DNA from: Ectobacillus funiculus | Lineage (GTDB): Bacteria; Bacillota; Bacilli; Bacillales; Bacillaceae_G | Length of the DNA stretch: 64,000 bases | Assembly (NCBI RefSeq): GCF_042429435.1 | Contig: NZ_JBHMAF010000017.1 | Reading direction: 5' to 3' (one strand) | Shown here: in pieces, positions 24,299 through 33,286 of the stretch | How the letters are laid out: each line of letters begins with the position of its first letter | Numbering within the stretch: position 1 is the stretch's first letter | Made by a program: the position numbers and the translations under genes | The notes under the pieces: model-generated | The model's input: only the letters and a program-made list of their open reading frames with translations | Database searches by the model: none | What the model was told of the DNA's origin: nothing

Positions 24299-24652
24299 TT
24301 AATAATGTTTCATTACATGGTCCCATTCATCTTCAAAACTACGAAACGATTTGTACGCATCTTCCTGTTTTCTGCCGCCGCATTTAGTCTTGTAATTGCG
24401 ATACCCGTAATACAGTAGTGCAATTGCCCCGACTCCAATAATAGCTGGGAAATTCCCCAAAACAATGGACAGGCCAATCAAACCGATAATACCCCAGAAA
24501 AACTTTCCTAGCAGCGCATCAGCTTTCAAAAATGACCTGAAACTCCAATACGCAATCGCTGCTCCAATCAATAAGCCCACAATATGACCGAGCGTGGCGA
24601 GCGCAATAATAACGAGTACTCCCGCTGCTAAAAAGGTGAGAAACTTTTTCAT
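24299..24652 (-). CDS. liaI: LiaI-like membrane anchor protein
   Basis: This 117-residue protein has three hydrophobic segments (about 4-38, 48-66 and 68-86) and a charged cytoplasmic tail (NYKTKCGGRKQED ... EWDHVMKHY). It sits immediately upstream of liaH, as LiaI does in B. subtilis, where it anchors LiaH to the membrane. Sequence resemblance to LiaI is limited, so the name rests mainly on topology and position. No liaG homologue is present between liaH and liaF. Confidence 0.75.
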   Translation of the reverse strand: MKKFLTFLAAGVLVIIALATLGHIVGLLIGAAIAYWSFRSFLKADALLGKFFWGIIGLIGLSIVLGNFPAIIGVGAIALLYYGYRNYKTKCGGRKQEDAYKSFRSFEDEWDHVMKHY

Positions 24653-24737
24653 ACCTTTTTGCCTCCCTTCATTTTGATACTCTTATCTTATCTGAAACGA
24701 AGCATCCTCATAACGAACCAAGGAACGGTTTTCACTA

Positions 24738-24767
24738 GGACTTTAGACCGACTTCACCCTCGGACTC
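24738..24767. promoter_or_regulatory. Possible LiaR-binding region
   Basis: Three related hexamers, GGACTT (24738), CGACTT (24749) and GGACTC (24762), lie in the same orientation at 11- and 13-bp steps, 86-115 bp upstream of liaI. Such phasing suits a response regulator. The link to LiaR is inference. Confidence 0.3.
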
Positions 24768-24874
24768 GCAAAGTTTTCTATTGCACCGCTCCCCAAACAA
24801 ATTCCTCTTTCAGGCTTTCACTTCCCAATTATTTTTCTATTTCAGCAGCCACTTTAAAAAAACGATTTTTTTAA

Positions 24875-24912
24875 TATTATTAAATATCGTTTAATAACGA
24901 TATTTAATAATA
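24875..24912. promoter_or_regulatory. Perfect 17-bp AT-rich inverted repeat
   Basis: TATTATTAAATATCGTT (24875-24891) and its exact complement AACGATATTTAATAATA (24896-24912) are separated by TAAT. It lies between the divergent liaI and M23 peptidase genes, 222 bp upstream of the latter. It could be an operator. No T-run supports a terminator. Confidence 0.6.
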
Positions 24913-25134
24913 GCCAACTTCTCATTCATTCCTTAAAGTTATAAGCCCTAAAACAACCTAATAACACTATATACAAATAAATATGTAAAAAAAACGAACT
25001 ATATTTCAGATAACTTCAGTACATTTGCATAAAAATCTAACATTCTATTAAATTTCTTTACATTATGGTAAAAATAATAGATTCTTCTTTCATTCTATGG
25101 TATAAAAATACGGTAGAGAAAGGGGAAAGCAACA

Positions 25135-26415
25135 ATGAAGAAACATACTGTTTTGAGTATGCTAGCGACAGGAGCCTTTTTACTTGCTCCAACAGCTTCC
25201 ATATATGCAGAAACAAACCAGGATAAATTAAACAGCATTGAATCGCAATTGAATGGAACATCTCAACAACTAGATAACCATAAGCAGGAGAAACTGCAAA
25301 TCGAACAGGATATTGCACTTCTTCAGCAGAAACTAGATGAACTGAATACAGCAATTGCTAACACAGAACAGGAACTAGCAACAATTGAACAACAAATTAA
25401 AGAAACAGAAGCTGTAATTAAAGAAAAAAATCGTCGTATCGAGTACTTACAAGTACAAATTGAAAAACGACAGGTTCTCATCGATCAGCGTCTGCGCACA
25501 CTGCAGGAGCAGCCTCGCAGCACCTTGGTCACAGAGTTGATTATTAACTCTAAAAACATAACCGATTTATTGGAAAAAATGTATTCTGTGTCGCTTATCT
25601 TAAATTCTGATAATGATATTTTACAAGAGCAGGCACGAGACAAAGATGCTGTCGAAACTGAACAGAAAGCAGTAAAAGAACAGGAAGCAGCATTGCAGCA
25701 ACAAAAAGAAATGCAGGTACAAAAGCAGCAGCAGCAAGCGGCAGACAAGCAGCAGCAGGAAGTTCTTATGAATGACATGCATGCAAAGCTATCGCAAACG
25801 ATGGAGGAAATCGAAAGTACTGAAGAAACAAAAGCGCTTTTAGAAGCACAAAGACAAGCGACTCAGCAACTTGTGGAAGCGGATAAACGTGCAGCAGCTC
25901 AGGCAGCAGCGGCTCAGGCAGCTCAAGCAGCAGCGGCTCAAGCACAGGCTGCGGAGGATGCAAAAAAGGCAGCTGCGCCTTCCGCTGGAGCATCCAGTCA
26001 ACCTAGCGTAGCAGCTGTCAATCAAGGCGGATTCATCAAACCTGCAGCTGGCGCTTTCACATCAGGCTTCGGAGGAAGATGGGGGAAACTGCATGCAGGT
26101 GTAGATATTGCGGCATCAGGAACAGTGCCGGTTGTAGCGGCGGCAGATGGTGTTGTCATACGCGCCTATGCTTCAAGCAGCTACGGAAATGTTGTATTTA
26201 TTTCGCATCGCATCAACGGACAAACCTACACAACTGTATATGCACACTTAAGTAGCTATTCTGTTGGAACAGGACAAACTGTAAAGCAAGGTCAGCAAAT
26301 TGGAATCATGGGTAATACAGGGGATTCACAAGGGCAGCATCTTCACTTTGAATTGCATGTAGGAGAATGGAATCTAGCAAAGAGTAACGCAGTAAATCCA
26401 GTACCATACTTATAA
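25135..26415 (+). CDS. Secreted coiled-coil M23 peptidase (murein hydrolase/activator type)
   Basis: The 426-residue protein has a cleavable signal peptide (about 1-25, ending SIYA). A long coiled coil follows (about 30-255, QDKLNSIESQL...), then an Ala/Gln-rich linker of AAQAAQAAAAQ type. The C-terminal M23 domain shows LHAGVDIAA (HxxxD) and GQHLHFELH (HxH), the zinc ligands of LytM-type endopeptidases. The architecture matches PcsB/CwlO/EnvC-like proteins that cut or activate cutting of peptidoglycan cross-links. ATG follows AAGGGGAAAGC. It is monocistronic. Confidence 0.9.
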   Translation: MKKHTVLSMLATGAFLLAPTASIYAETNQDKLNSIESQLNGTSQQLDNHKQEKLQIEQDIALLQQKLDELNTAIANTEQELATIEQQIKETEAVIKEKNRRIEYLQVQIEKRQVLIDQRLRTLQEQPRSTLVTELIINSKNITDLLEKMYSVSLILNSDNDILQEQARDKDAVETEQKAVKEQEAALQQQKEMQVQKQQQQAADKQQQEVLMNDMHAKLSQTMEEIESTEETKALLEAQRQATQQLVEADKRAAAQAAAAQAAQAAAAQAQAAEDAKKAAAPSAGASSQPSVAAVNQGGFIKPAAGAFTSGFGGRWGKLHAGVDIAASGTVPVVAAADGVVIRAYASSSYGNVVFISHRINGQTYTTVYAHLSSYSVGTGQTVKQGQQIGIMGNTGDSQGQHLHFELHVGEWNLAKSNAVNPVPYL

Positions 26416-26523
26416 AAGCAAAATCGTTATTTTGCTGCTGTTTCTTCCAAACATAAAATGTTATTCACCTTGTTGGTTTAGGATTACCTTACAGTCAGCA
26501 GACGAATAAATCCGGAAAATACC

Positions 26524-26565
26524 GAAAAAGGATCTCAGTTAAATATTCAGCTAGGATCCTTTTTT
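26524..26565 (+). terminator. Intrinsic terminator of the M23 peptidase gene
   Basis: AAAAAGGATC and GATCCTTTTTT pair around a ~20-nt loop, 110 bp after the stop codon. Confidence 0.8.
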
Positions 26566-26680
26566 CCATTCATATCTCTTACTTGGACCTTTATTTGCCT
26601 ATTAGGCGGGATTTTTCTTAATGTTAAGTAAGCAAAGCGGACCTGCGGTTTAGGCGGAGAATATTTATGAAAACCTCCTA

Positions 26681-26790
26681 CCTGCCCTTCGGTGAAAACA
26701 GAGGCGTAGTTGCCCTTATACTGTATTTCTAAAATTTCCGACTACGTCGAATTGGCTCTTAGATGGAAATTTATACATTCTGAAAATGCA
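26681..26790 (-). repeat. R1 repeat, copy 11 (GC hairpin lost)
   Basis: It begins at CCTGCCCTTCGGTG, so the CTCGCC hairpin is missing. The linker, both stem arms and an altered proximal end (TATACATTCTGAAAATGCA) remain. It lies between convergent M23 and sirC genes. The preceding 26566-26680 holds no feature I can name. Confidence 0.75.
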
Positions 26791-26823
26791 AAGAAAGCAC
26801 TACCGTAACGATAGTGCCTTTTC
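26791..26823 (-). terminator. Terminator of the cys-sir operon
   Basis: AAGAAAGCACTA and TAGTGCCTTTTCT pair around CCGTAACGA, 50 bp past the sirC stop and abutting R1 copy 11. Confidence 0.65.
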
Positions 26824-26876
26824 TGTAAAAGTCCCTTTTTACATTGAGGATGTGGCAATCACGCCATATCAGTGTC

Positions 26877-27473
26877 TTATAAGTTCTCTAAAAATTGCTG
26901 TTGTTTTTCCAGCGAGCCTATATACTCTGGTTTAAGTACCTCCTGCAGCAATACATTCCGCACTGCTTTGTTGTGAGCAGAAGCTTTCACTCTAATCCGA
27001 CATTCATATAAAAAATCCAAATACTGCTCATACTCTTCCCCATATGTATCCGACAGATTATCCCGAATTTTCTTTGCGAGCTTCGGACTAGCACCGCCAG
27101 TGGAAACAGCAATCATTAATCTGCCGCGCTCAAATGCTGCTGGAAGATGAACATTTCCTGCCGTCGGATCTGTAATGACATTCACGAGCTGGTTCTCGCC
27201 CGCCTCTGCTGCAATTCGGGCATTAAGCTCCGCGTCATCTGTCGCGGCAATAATGAGAAGCGCTCCGGCAAGGTCGGATTCTTCATATGTCTTCGCAAGC
27301 CACGTAATGTGCCCCTCTTCAGCAAGTTTTTGTACCTTTCCATCAGCATCAGGACTAATAACAGTCACATGGGCTCCTTCTCTGACAAGCGGCCCAATTT
27401 TAAAAAGAGCCACCTTGCCGCCGCCAACAACAACAACACGCTTATTTTGTATGTGTAGCGTAAGTGGGTACAT
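26877..27473 (-). CDS. sirC: Precorrin-2 dehydrogenase (siroheme synthesis)
   Basis: The 198-residue protein starts MYPLTLHIQNKRVVVVGGGK, a Rossmann NAD-binding site with GGGKVA. It continues with ISPDADGKVQKL and the substrate-region motif STGGASPKLAKKIRD. It oxidises precorrin-2 to sirohydrochlorin. ATG 27473 follows AAGGAGAAG, and the longer frame to 27512 was rejected. Its start lies 32 bp inside the sirB end, so the two are coupled. It is the last gene of the S-box-controlled cys operon (YlnF in B. subtilis). Confidence 0.9.
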   Translation of the reverse strand: MYPLTLHIQNKRVVVVGGGKVALFKIGPLVREGAHVTVISPDADGKVQKLAEEGHITWLAKTYEESDLAGALLIIAATDDAELNARIAAEAGENQLVNVITDPTAGNVHLPAAFERGRLMIAVSTGGASPKLAKKIRDNLSDTYGEEYEQYLDFLYECRIRVKASAHNKAVRNVLLQEVLKPEYIGSLEKQQQFLENL

Positions 27474-28200
27474 ACTCTTCTCCTTCCATTGCTTCCTGTA
27501 CGCGCGTGGCAAGAACCTTGCGCAAATTTGGATGGTAGCCTAAATAATCACAGAGTATAAGCTCTTCCCGTCCTAACTTCTTAATCGTTCGTTCCATCTT
27601 TTTCATTAGAATACCGGTAAACAACAAGTACGGCACAACAAACACCTGTTTATGACCCGATGCAAGCGCCATCTCTAACCCTTGCTCAAAGCTTGGTTCC
27701 GCTGCTGCCAAAAAGCAAATATCAACCTTCTGGAACGGGTATGTATGTTGTAATCGCGAAGCGATATTCCCCATATCACGTTTTACGTCCGGGTCACTGC
27801 TGCCGCGTCCAACAAGCAATACCATCGCATCTTCAGCAATACGCTCCTTACCGATTCTCTCCAGCAAAATCGACACAATTTCATCATGCACACCAAACGG
27901 CTCACCATATGTTAAAGTTACGTCTGGATAATTCTGCTTTACTTCTGCTAATTCATTCGGAATATCTTCTTTAGCATGTGCAGCAGTGAGCAATAAAATT
28001 GGCACGGCCGCAACACGCGTTGCTCCTCTTTCCACACACACTCGTAAGCCTGCTTCAATGGATGGTTCTGCTAATTCCAAAAAACATACCTCTTGAATTG
28101 GTACATCTATGTCAGCCATTGCTTGAGAGACAAAGAAGCGCGCTTGTTCGCACGCTTCTTTCACTCTGCTGCCGTGGCAAATGTATAATACTGCTTGCAT
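27442..28200 (-). CDS. sirB: Sirohydrochlorin ferrochelatase
   Basis: This 252-residue CbiX/SirB-type chelatase inserts ferrous iron into sirohydrochlorin. It begins LYICHGSRVKEACEQ with the metal-binding His. Two related halves are visible, the second starting VLLVGRGSSDPDVKRDM, in which the expected His-Gly is Arg-Gly (also seen in other Bacillus SirB). FVVPYLLFTGILMKKM is typical of the C-terminal half. Its start directly follows the sumT stop without a gap. Confidence 0.9.
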   Translation of the reverse strand: MQAVLYICHGSRVKEACEQARFFVSQAMADIDVPIQEVCFLELAEPSIEAGLRVCVERGATRVAAVPILLLTAAHAKEDIPNELAEVKQNYPDVTLTYGEPFGVHDEIVSILLERIGKERIAEDAMVLLVGRGSSDPDVKRDMGNIASRLQHTYPFQKVDICFLAAAEPSFEQGLEMALASGHKQVFVVPYLLFTGILMKKMERTIKKLGREELILCDYLGYHPNLRKVLATRVQEAMEGEEYVPTYATHTK

Positions 28201-28977
28201 TTACAACGCCCCGCTTGCATAGTAATTTTTGGATGTTTGTTGTTCAAACCATTGGATCTTGTCCCGGTAGCGAACAACCTCGCCAACCACAATCATACTT
28301 GGGTTTTGTACTTCTTCCTTTTGCGCGATAGTAACAATTGTTCCTAATGTGCCCGTTACTGTACGCTGTGATACAGTTGTGCCCCATTCAACAAGCGCAA
28401 CCGGTGTTTGCTCGCTTTTTCCATGCTGCAATAACTTGCCGCAAATGTACGGAAGATTCCCTACACCCATGTAAATCGCCAGCGTATCAATTCCCTTTGC
28501 CAAGCTCTCCCATTTCGTATCCTCTTCCTGGCCCTCGCGGCGGTGACCTGTAATGATGGCAAAGCTGGCACCAGCATCACGATGTGTCACCGGAATGCCA
28601 GCGTAAGCAGGAGCAGCAATGCCAGATGTAATGCCAGGAACGATTTCAAACGGAATATTGTTGTCAGCTAGCGTTTCCGCTTCCTCAGCGCCGCGTCCAA
28701 ATACAAAAGGATCTCCGCCCTTAAGTCTTGTTACCGTTTTTCCTTCCTTCGCAAGCTTTACAAGATGAGCATTTATCGTTTCCTGCTGCATAAAGTGGCA
28801 ATCAGGGAGCTTTCCGCAAAAAATCAAATCTGCATCCTGCTTCGCATGGGACAGTAATTCCTCATTCACCAGCCTATCATACAAAATGACATCCGCCTGC
28901 TGAATACACTTAAGTCCCTTCACAGAAATCAAATCAGGATCACCTGGTCCTGCTCCCACAAGGTAGACCTTTCCCAT
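28201..28977 (-). CDS. sumT: Uroporphyrinogen-III C-methyltransferase
   Basis: The 258-residue SAM-dependent methyltransferase makes precorrin-2 from uroporphyrinogen III. Motifs are VYLVGAGPGDPDLISVKG, RLKGGDPFVFGRGAEEAE, PGITSGIAAPAYAGIPVTHR and AIYMGVGNLP. ATG 28977 follows GGGAGGTGGC. It supplies siroheme for sulfite reductase, which is not in the window, and so fits the sulfate assimilation operon. B. subtilis calls the equivalent gene ylnD. Confidence 0.92.
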   Translation of the reverse strand: MGKVYLVGAGPGDPDLISVKGLKCIQQADVILYDRLVNEELLSHAKQDADLIFCGKLPDCHFMQQETINAHLVKLAKEGKTVTRLKGGDPFVFGRGAEEAETLADNNIPFEIVPGITSGIAAPAYAGIPVTHRDAGASFAIITGHRREGQEEDTKWESLAKGIDTLAIYMGVGNLPYICGKLLQHGKSEQTPVALVEWGTTVSQRTVTGTLGTIVTIAQKEEVQNPSMIVVGEVVRYRDKIQWFEQQTSKNYYASGAL

Positions 28978-29016
28978 TTTGCCACCTCCCATCACAGTGC
29001 ATTCTTCTGTCTATAC

Positions 29017-29610
29017 TTAAATGAATTGCTTCTCTTTTAAATATTGGATAACTTGGTCCGCACATTCCTCAATAGAATGTAAGTGTGTGGAAACAACGAT
29101 TTCCGGATTTTCTGGCTCTTCATAAGGAGAGTCAATACCTGTAAATTGTTTAATCTCACCGTTGCGCGCTTTTTTATACAAGCCTTTTGGATCGCGCTTC
29201 TCACATTCTTCAATCGGGCAGCTTACAAATACTTCAACGAACTCGTCCGCTTCTAAAATATCGCGTACTTGTGTACGATCTGCACGGAATGGAGAAATAA
29301 ACGCAGTTAATACAATTGTACCACTGTCCACAAATAGCTTTGCCACTTCACCGATGCGGCGAATATTTTCTGTGCGTGCTTCCTCAGAAAATCCTAAGTC
29401 TTTGTTTAAACCATGACGGATATTATCCCCATCTAATACATAGTTACCAACTTTTTCTTGGAATAGCTTACGAGCTACCGCATTGGCAAGCGTAGACTTG
29501 CCAGATGCGGATAAACCTGTGAACCAAAGAACAAAGCTATGATTTCCTTTTTGTTCGCGACGCTCTTGCTTGGAAACTGATGCCTCATGCCATACAATGT
29601 TCGTGCTCAT
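29017..29610 (-). CDS. cysC: Adenylylsulfate kinase
   Basis: This 197-residue enzyme phosphorylates APS to PAPS. The P-loop is GLSASGKST (about residues 32-40), followed by the APS-binding segments LDGDNIRHGLNKDLGFS and FISPFRADR, and the C-terminal GIDSPYEEPENPE. It is 12 bp downstream of sat. The start follows GGGGGAGA. Confidence 0.94.
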   Translation of the reverse strand: MSTNIVWHEASVSKQERREQKGNHSFVLWFTGLSASGKSTLANAVARKLFQEKVGNYVLDGDNIRHGLNKDLGFSEEARTENIRRIGEVAKLFVDSGTIVLTAFISPFRADRTQVRDILEADEFVEVFVSCPIEECEKRDPKGLYKKARNGEIKQFTGIDSPYEEPENPEIVVSTHLHSIEECADQVIQYLKEKQFI

Positions 29611-29622
29611 TGTCTCTCCCCC

Positions 29623-30771
29623 TTAAGCGTTCACTGGCTGCTCTTGCATGCCGCGAATTAATACTTCTACTACTTCTTTACGGCTGAATGTGCTTGGCGG
29701 AAGCTGACCGCTGCGAAGCAATTCACGCACCTTTGTTCCAGATAAAATCACACGGTCTTCAGCACCATGCGGACATGTTTTCGAAGAAGCCATACCTTCG
29801 CATTTTGTGCAGTAGAAGCTATGCTCGAAGAATAACGGCTGAATGCCAAGCTCTTCTGCTGTAAAGTTGGAGAAGATGTGCTGTGCATCATATGTGCCGT
29901 AATAGTTACCAACACCTGCGTGGTCGCGACCGACGATAAAGTGTGTGCAACCAAAGTTTTTGCGAACCATTGCATGGAAAATCGCTTCACGCGGTCCTGC
30001 ATAGCGCATTGCTGCAGGGAACACAGCCAAAAATACACGATCCTGTGGATAATAGTTCTTTAAAAGTACTTGATAGCTTTCCATACGTACGTCAGCTGGA
30101 ATGTCATCAGATTTTGTTTCACCTACAAGCGGATTTAAGAATAAGCCGTCTACGATTTCAAGCGCAGCTTTTTGAATATATTCATGCGCGCGGTGAACTG
30201 GATTACGCGTTTGGAACCCAACTACCGTTTTCCAGCCAAGGTCTTGGAATTTTTGACGTGTTTCAGCCGGATCTAAGCGGAATTCAGCAAATTGATCCTT
30301 CTCTGTACGTTTTACTAACGTAATCGCTCCACCTACATATACAGACGGGCGCTCTAGCATTTTCTTTACGCCTGGATGCGCAAGGTCTGTTGTGCGGTAT
30401 ACATTTTCCGCTTCCTTTTGTTTGTCTGGCACATAGATGTCACCAACTGTAAGTACACCGTATGTTACGCCGCCTTGTACTAAGCGTACCTCTTCACCTG
30501 CTGTAAGCTCGTTTGCTTTTTCTTCTGTTACAGGAAGTGCAATTGGAATACTCCAAACTGTTCCGTCAGCAAGACGCATACGTTCTACAACAGAATTGTA
30601 GTCTTCTTGGTTTAAAAAACCTGTTAATGGGCTGTATGCACCGACTGCAATTAACTCTAGGTCGCTAAGTGCAATATTGTCTAATTCAATTTCCTTTTGG
30701 ATATGCGCTGTGCTGTATGTTTCGTCTACGCGATTAATAAGAACACCGCCATGTGCTGTAATACTTGTCAT
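29623..30771 (-). CDS. sat: Sulfate adenylyltransferase
   Basis: The 382-residue ATP sulfurylase makes APS and pyrophosphate from ATP and sulfate. The HxxH motif RNPVHRAHEY, the segment GDDIPADVRM (after VGETKS) and VGRDHAGVGNYYG are all present. A zinc-binding group FYCTKCEGMASSKTCPHG resembles that of bacterial single-domain forms. Its start overlaps the cysP stop by 4 bp. Confidence 0.95.
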   Translation of the reverse strand: MTSITAHGGVLINRVDETYSTAHIQKEIELDNIALSDLELIAVGAYSPLTGFLNQEDYNSVVERMRLADGTVWSIPIALPVTEEKANELTAGEEVRLVQGGVTYGVLTVGDIYVPDKQKEAENVYRTTDLAHPGVKKMLERPSVYVGGAITLVKRTEKDQFAEFRLDPAETRQKFQDLGWKTVVGFQTRNPVHRAHEYIQKAALEIVDGLFLNPLVGETKSDDIPADVRMESYQVLLKNYYPQDRVFLAVFPAAMRYAGPREAIFHAMVRKNFGCTHFIVGRDHAGVGNYYGTYDAQHIFSNFTAEELGIQPLFFEHSFYCTKCEGMASSKTCPHGAEDRVILSGTKVRELLRSGQLPPSTFSRKEVVEVLIRGMQEQPVNA

Positions 30772-31826
30772 CTTGAAATTCCTCCTACTTCCTGTTTCGT
30801 ATGTTTTAATAAGCTAATGACTCCAAGTGTTGCGATAATTCCCGCCCCAACAATAAAGATAGAATACAAATCACTTTCTAGCAATAGTTTAATGCATGTA
30901 TAAGATACTAAAAGCGATAAAAACGGGGCAACAAACCACACCTTGAGCATTTGCGAAACAACGCGTTTTTGAAAGACCTTCTTGCCTTGCTGCGCGGAGC
31001 CCATGCCGATAATAGAAGATGATGTAATTTGTGCAATCGGCAATGGAATTCCAAATAAAGCTGCTGTAATCACGAGAAATGAGCTGGTAGCAGAAACAGA
31101 AATTCCTTCAATCAAAGAAACAGATGTAATTTTCTTCCCATTTGTTTCAAGAACTCGACTTCCTAAGAGAAAAGCTCCCAGGGCAACAAAAATACCACCT
31201 AAAAGCAACCCTGTTTCCACTGAAAGCAAATGAGCCCCAACTAACGGAGCAACTGCATTTGCTACGTTTTTCATTCCAGCTGAGTAGGCCTCGAAGAAAC
31301 CTGTCACAATAACAAGAATTGTAAAAACCGGCTTCCATTTTCCTTTTTCTAAATCAGGATACTTGGAATTAAGCCTATGAATAAGCTTTCCAGCAACATA
31401 AGTAATACTGAAAGCTACTACAGGGGTGATAATCCAAAAAGCAACGATAAACAAAAGTTTCTCCACATACAATACTTGATATGCAATCCCCACCCCTGCA
31501 ACAGCACCTATCGTAATCTCACTGGTAGAAAGCGGAATACCGAGAATATTTGCCGTAAATAAGGCAATTGTTGCTGCAAGTAATGTAATAATAACAATTT
31601 TTACTGTAAAGATATCCTCAGGAATAATGCCTGAGCTAATCGTTTTTGTAACCTTTTGGCCCCCAAATACAGAACCAGCAATGATAGCAGCGCCACATAT
31701 GAGCAGCGCTACCCATTTCTTCTTAATGGCTCCTGAAGCATATGCGACCCCCATTGAGGCAGCTGCTCCACTCGCCCCTATATTCATCGCAAACAATAAC
31801 GCTGCACAAAATGCGAGAGCTACCAT
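30768..31826 (-). CDS. cysP: Sulfate permease CysP (PiT family)
   Basis: The 352-residue protein has about ten membrane spans and is related to phosphate Pit carriers. Its signature repeats are changed (for example ALLFAMNIGASGAAASMGVA and GMKNVANAVAPLVGA). In B. subtilis CysP of this type imports sulfate. Position between cysH and sat, inside an S-box-controlled operon, supports sulfate as substrate. Contrast the true Pit at 13953. Confidence 0.88.
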   Translation of the reverse strand: MVALAFCAALLFAMNIGASGAAASMGVAYASGAIKKKWVALLICGAAIIAGSVFGGQKVTKTISSGIIPEDIFTVKIVIITLLAATIALFTANILGIPLSTSEITIGAVAGVGIAYQVLYVEKLLFIVAFWIITPVVAFSITYVAGKLIHRLNSKYPDLEKGKWKPVFTILVIVTGFFEAYSAGMKNVANAVAPLVGAHLLSVETGLLLGGIFVALGAFLLGSRVLETNGKKITSVSLIEGISVSATSSFLVITAALFGIPLPIAQITSSSIIGMGSAQQGKKVFQKRVVSQMLKVWFVAPFLSLLVSYTCIKLLLESDLYSIFIVGAGIIATLGVISLLKHTKQEVGGISR

Positions 31827-31848
31827 ATTTTCTTTTCCCCTTTACTTC

Positions 31849-32550
31849 TTACTGATGAAGCCCGCATTCTGTTTTACCTGTACCTGACCAACGTCCAGAG
31901 CGATCACTGCTGCCACCCTCTGAAGGACGTGTGCATACCTCACAGCCAATGCTCGGATAGCCGATATCATGAAGCGGATTGTACGGAAGGTCATGCTTGT
32001 ATACATAACGCCATACTTCCTTCCATGTCCAATGAATCAGCGGACATACTTTGATAGAATGGAAACGGTGATCATGATTTAAAAACTGTACATTTTGGCG
32101 CGTCGGCGACTGCTCGCGGCGCAATCCAGAAATCCACGCCTTCCCTTGTGCAAGAGCCTTTTCAAGCGGAACAATCTTCCGAATATTGCAGCATGCGTTC
32201 GGGTTAGACTTCCATAATTCCGCACCATGCTCTGCCGCCTGCTCTTCTAGCGTAAGCTCTGGCTTTTGTAACACAATTTGAAGTCTTGGGAATCGTTCTT
32301 CCACTCTTTCAATTAATTCATACGTTTCTTTAAAATGAAGATCTGTATCTAAAAATACAACCTTTGCATCAGGCTTCACTTGATCAATTAAGTGCAGAAG
32401 AATCATCCCCTCTACACCAAAGCTGCATGCATAGACAACATCGTCTCCATAATGATCATACGCCCATCGTAAAACCGAAAGCGCACCTTTTGTTTCATCG
32501 TCCTCATTAAAATCAATGGATGGTGCATCCCATGTTTCATATGTTAACAT
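31849..32550 (-). CDS. cysH: Phosphoadenylyl/adenylyl-sulfate reductase
   Basis: The 233-residue thioredoxin-dependent reductase has the PP-loop-like YACSFGVEGMILLHL. It also has CC in NACCNIRKIVPLEKAL and CEVC in GYPSIGCEVCTRP, the four cysteines that bind a [4Fe-4S] cluster in APS-type reductases. The catalytic Cys is in the C-terminal TECGLHQ. It reduces APS and/or PAPS to sulfite; Bacillus CysH accepts both. It is the first gene of the operon, directly behind an S-box. Confidence 0.93.
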   Translation of the reverse strand: MLTYETWDAPSIDFNEDDETKGALSVLRWAYDHYGDDVVYACSFGVEGMILLHLIDQVKPDAKVVFLDTDLHFKETYELIERVEERFPRLQIVLQKPELTLEEQAAEHGAELWKSNPNACCNIRKIVPLEKALAQGKAWISGLRREQSPTRQNVQFLNHDHRFHSIKVCPLIHWTWKEVWRYVYKHDLPYNPLHDIGYPSIGCEVCTRPSEGGSSDRSGRWSGTGKTECGLHQ

Positions 32551-32660
32551 GTTATTTCCCCCTCTTTTGGTAACATCTATATTCCACTGCTATGTAGGAA
32601 GGAGCTGTCTTGTTCCAACGCTGCAGAACCTTCCCAAAATACTCCCTATCCGTTTGCACT

Positions 32661-32691
32661 AAAAAAATCTTTCCATTTCGAAAAGACTTTC
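32661..32691 (-). terminator. S-box-controlled attenuator terminator
   Basis: TCTTTTC and GGAAAGA pair around a short loop and are followed on the minus strand by TTTTTTT, 110 bp before cysH. It is the expression platform of the upstream riboswitch. Confidence 0.75.
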
Positions 32692-32703
32692 GAGGCGTCT
32701 TAA

Positions 32704-32806
32704 CCTTATCTCTCAAAATGAGATTCCATTTTGACGGATTAGCACCTTACATACAGGCAGGTTGCCGGGTTTCATCGGGCCGTGTCCCTTCACCTCTCTG
32801 GATAAG
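32704..32806 (-). ncRNA. SAM-I (S-box) riboswitch
   Basis: Conserved S-box blocks occur in order on the minus strand: CTTATCCAGAGAGG, then GAGGGAC-like GAAGGGACACGGCCC, GATGAAACCCGGCAACC, AAGGTGCTAATCC and the closing GAGAGATAAG. High S-adenosylmethionine should favour the terminator and switch off the cys-sir operon. Confidence 0.95.
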
Positions 32807-32818
32807 TAATTAATTTGT

Positions 32819-32846
32819 ATTGTATCACAATTACAGGTAATTGCAA
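32819..32846 (-). promoter_or_regulatory. Promoter of the cys-sir operon
   Basis: On the minus strand TTGCAA is followed after 16 bp by TACAAT, about 15 bp before the S-box begins. The stretch 32850-33170 upstream shows no gene. Confidence 0.6.
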
Positions 32847-33175
32847 TCCTAGTTTTCTGATATGAATTATATTTTAAAAGAATTTTTGAAAATATGAAAA
32901 TATATTGCAGTACACTTCTGATAAAGTTTATATGTTACTATTGCTCTGAAAACGCAGTAAGCCACCGTTTCTTCTCTATTGTGGGCGCCTTCTCCTATTA
33001 CTTTTCCCTGTTTTTCCAAAACTACACTTTTTCTTTCAATAAACATACAATTCCGAGTAAGTGAATAGGGAATTCATGTATTTCTGCCTGAAGCAACGGT
33101 TTCTCTGTATCTGTAGGTTTGCACAGCTTGCTTTACCTCGGGAACAAAGCAAATGATGAGCACTTTTTCTGCGAA

Positions 33176-33285
33176 GGTCCCCTTGGGCGAAGACAGAGGC
33201 GTAGTTGTACTTATACTGTATTCCTAAAATTTCTCACTACATCGAGTTGGCCTCCAGCTAGAAATTTATACTTTCTTACAGTGCA
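33176..33285 (-). repeat. R1 repeat, copy 12 (GC hairpin lost)
   Basis: It begins near GGTCCCCTTGGGCGAAG and so lacks the CTCGCC hairpin and tip. The linker, stem arms and TTTCTTACAGTGCA end are intact. It abuts the lysA terminator. Confidence 0.8.
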
Positions 33286-33286
33286 A

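Noticed and set aside
13953..31826. Treating the gene at 30768-31826 as a second phosphate transporter
   Set aside because: Its PiT signatures are altered and it lies inside the S-box-controlled sulfate operon, so CysP fits better.
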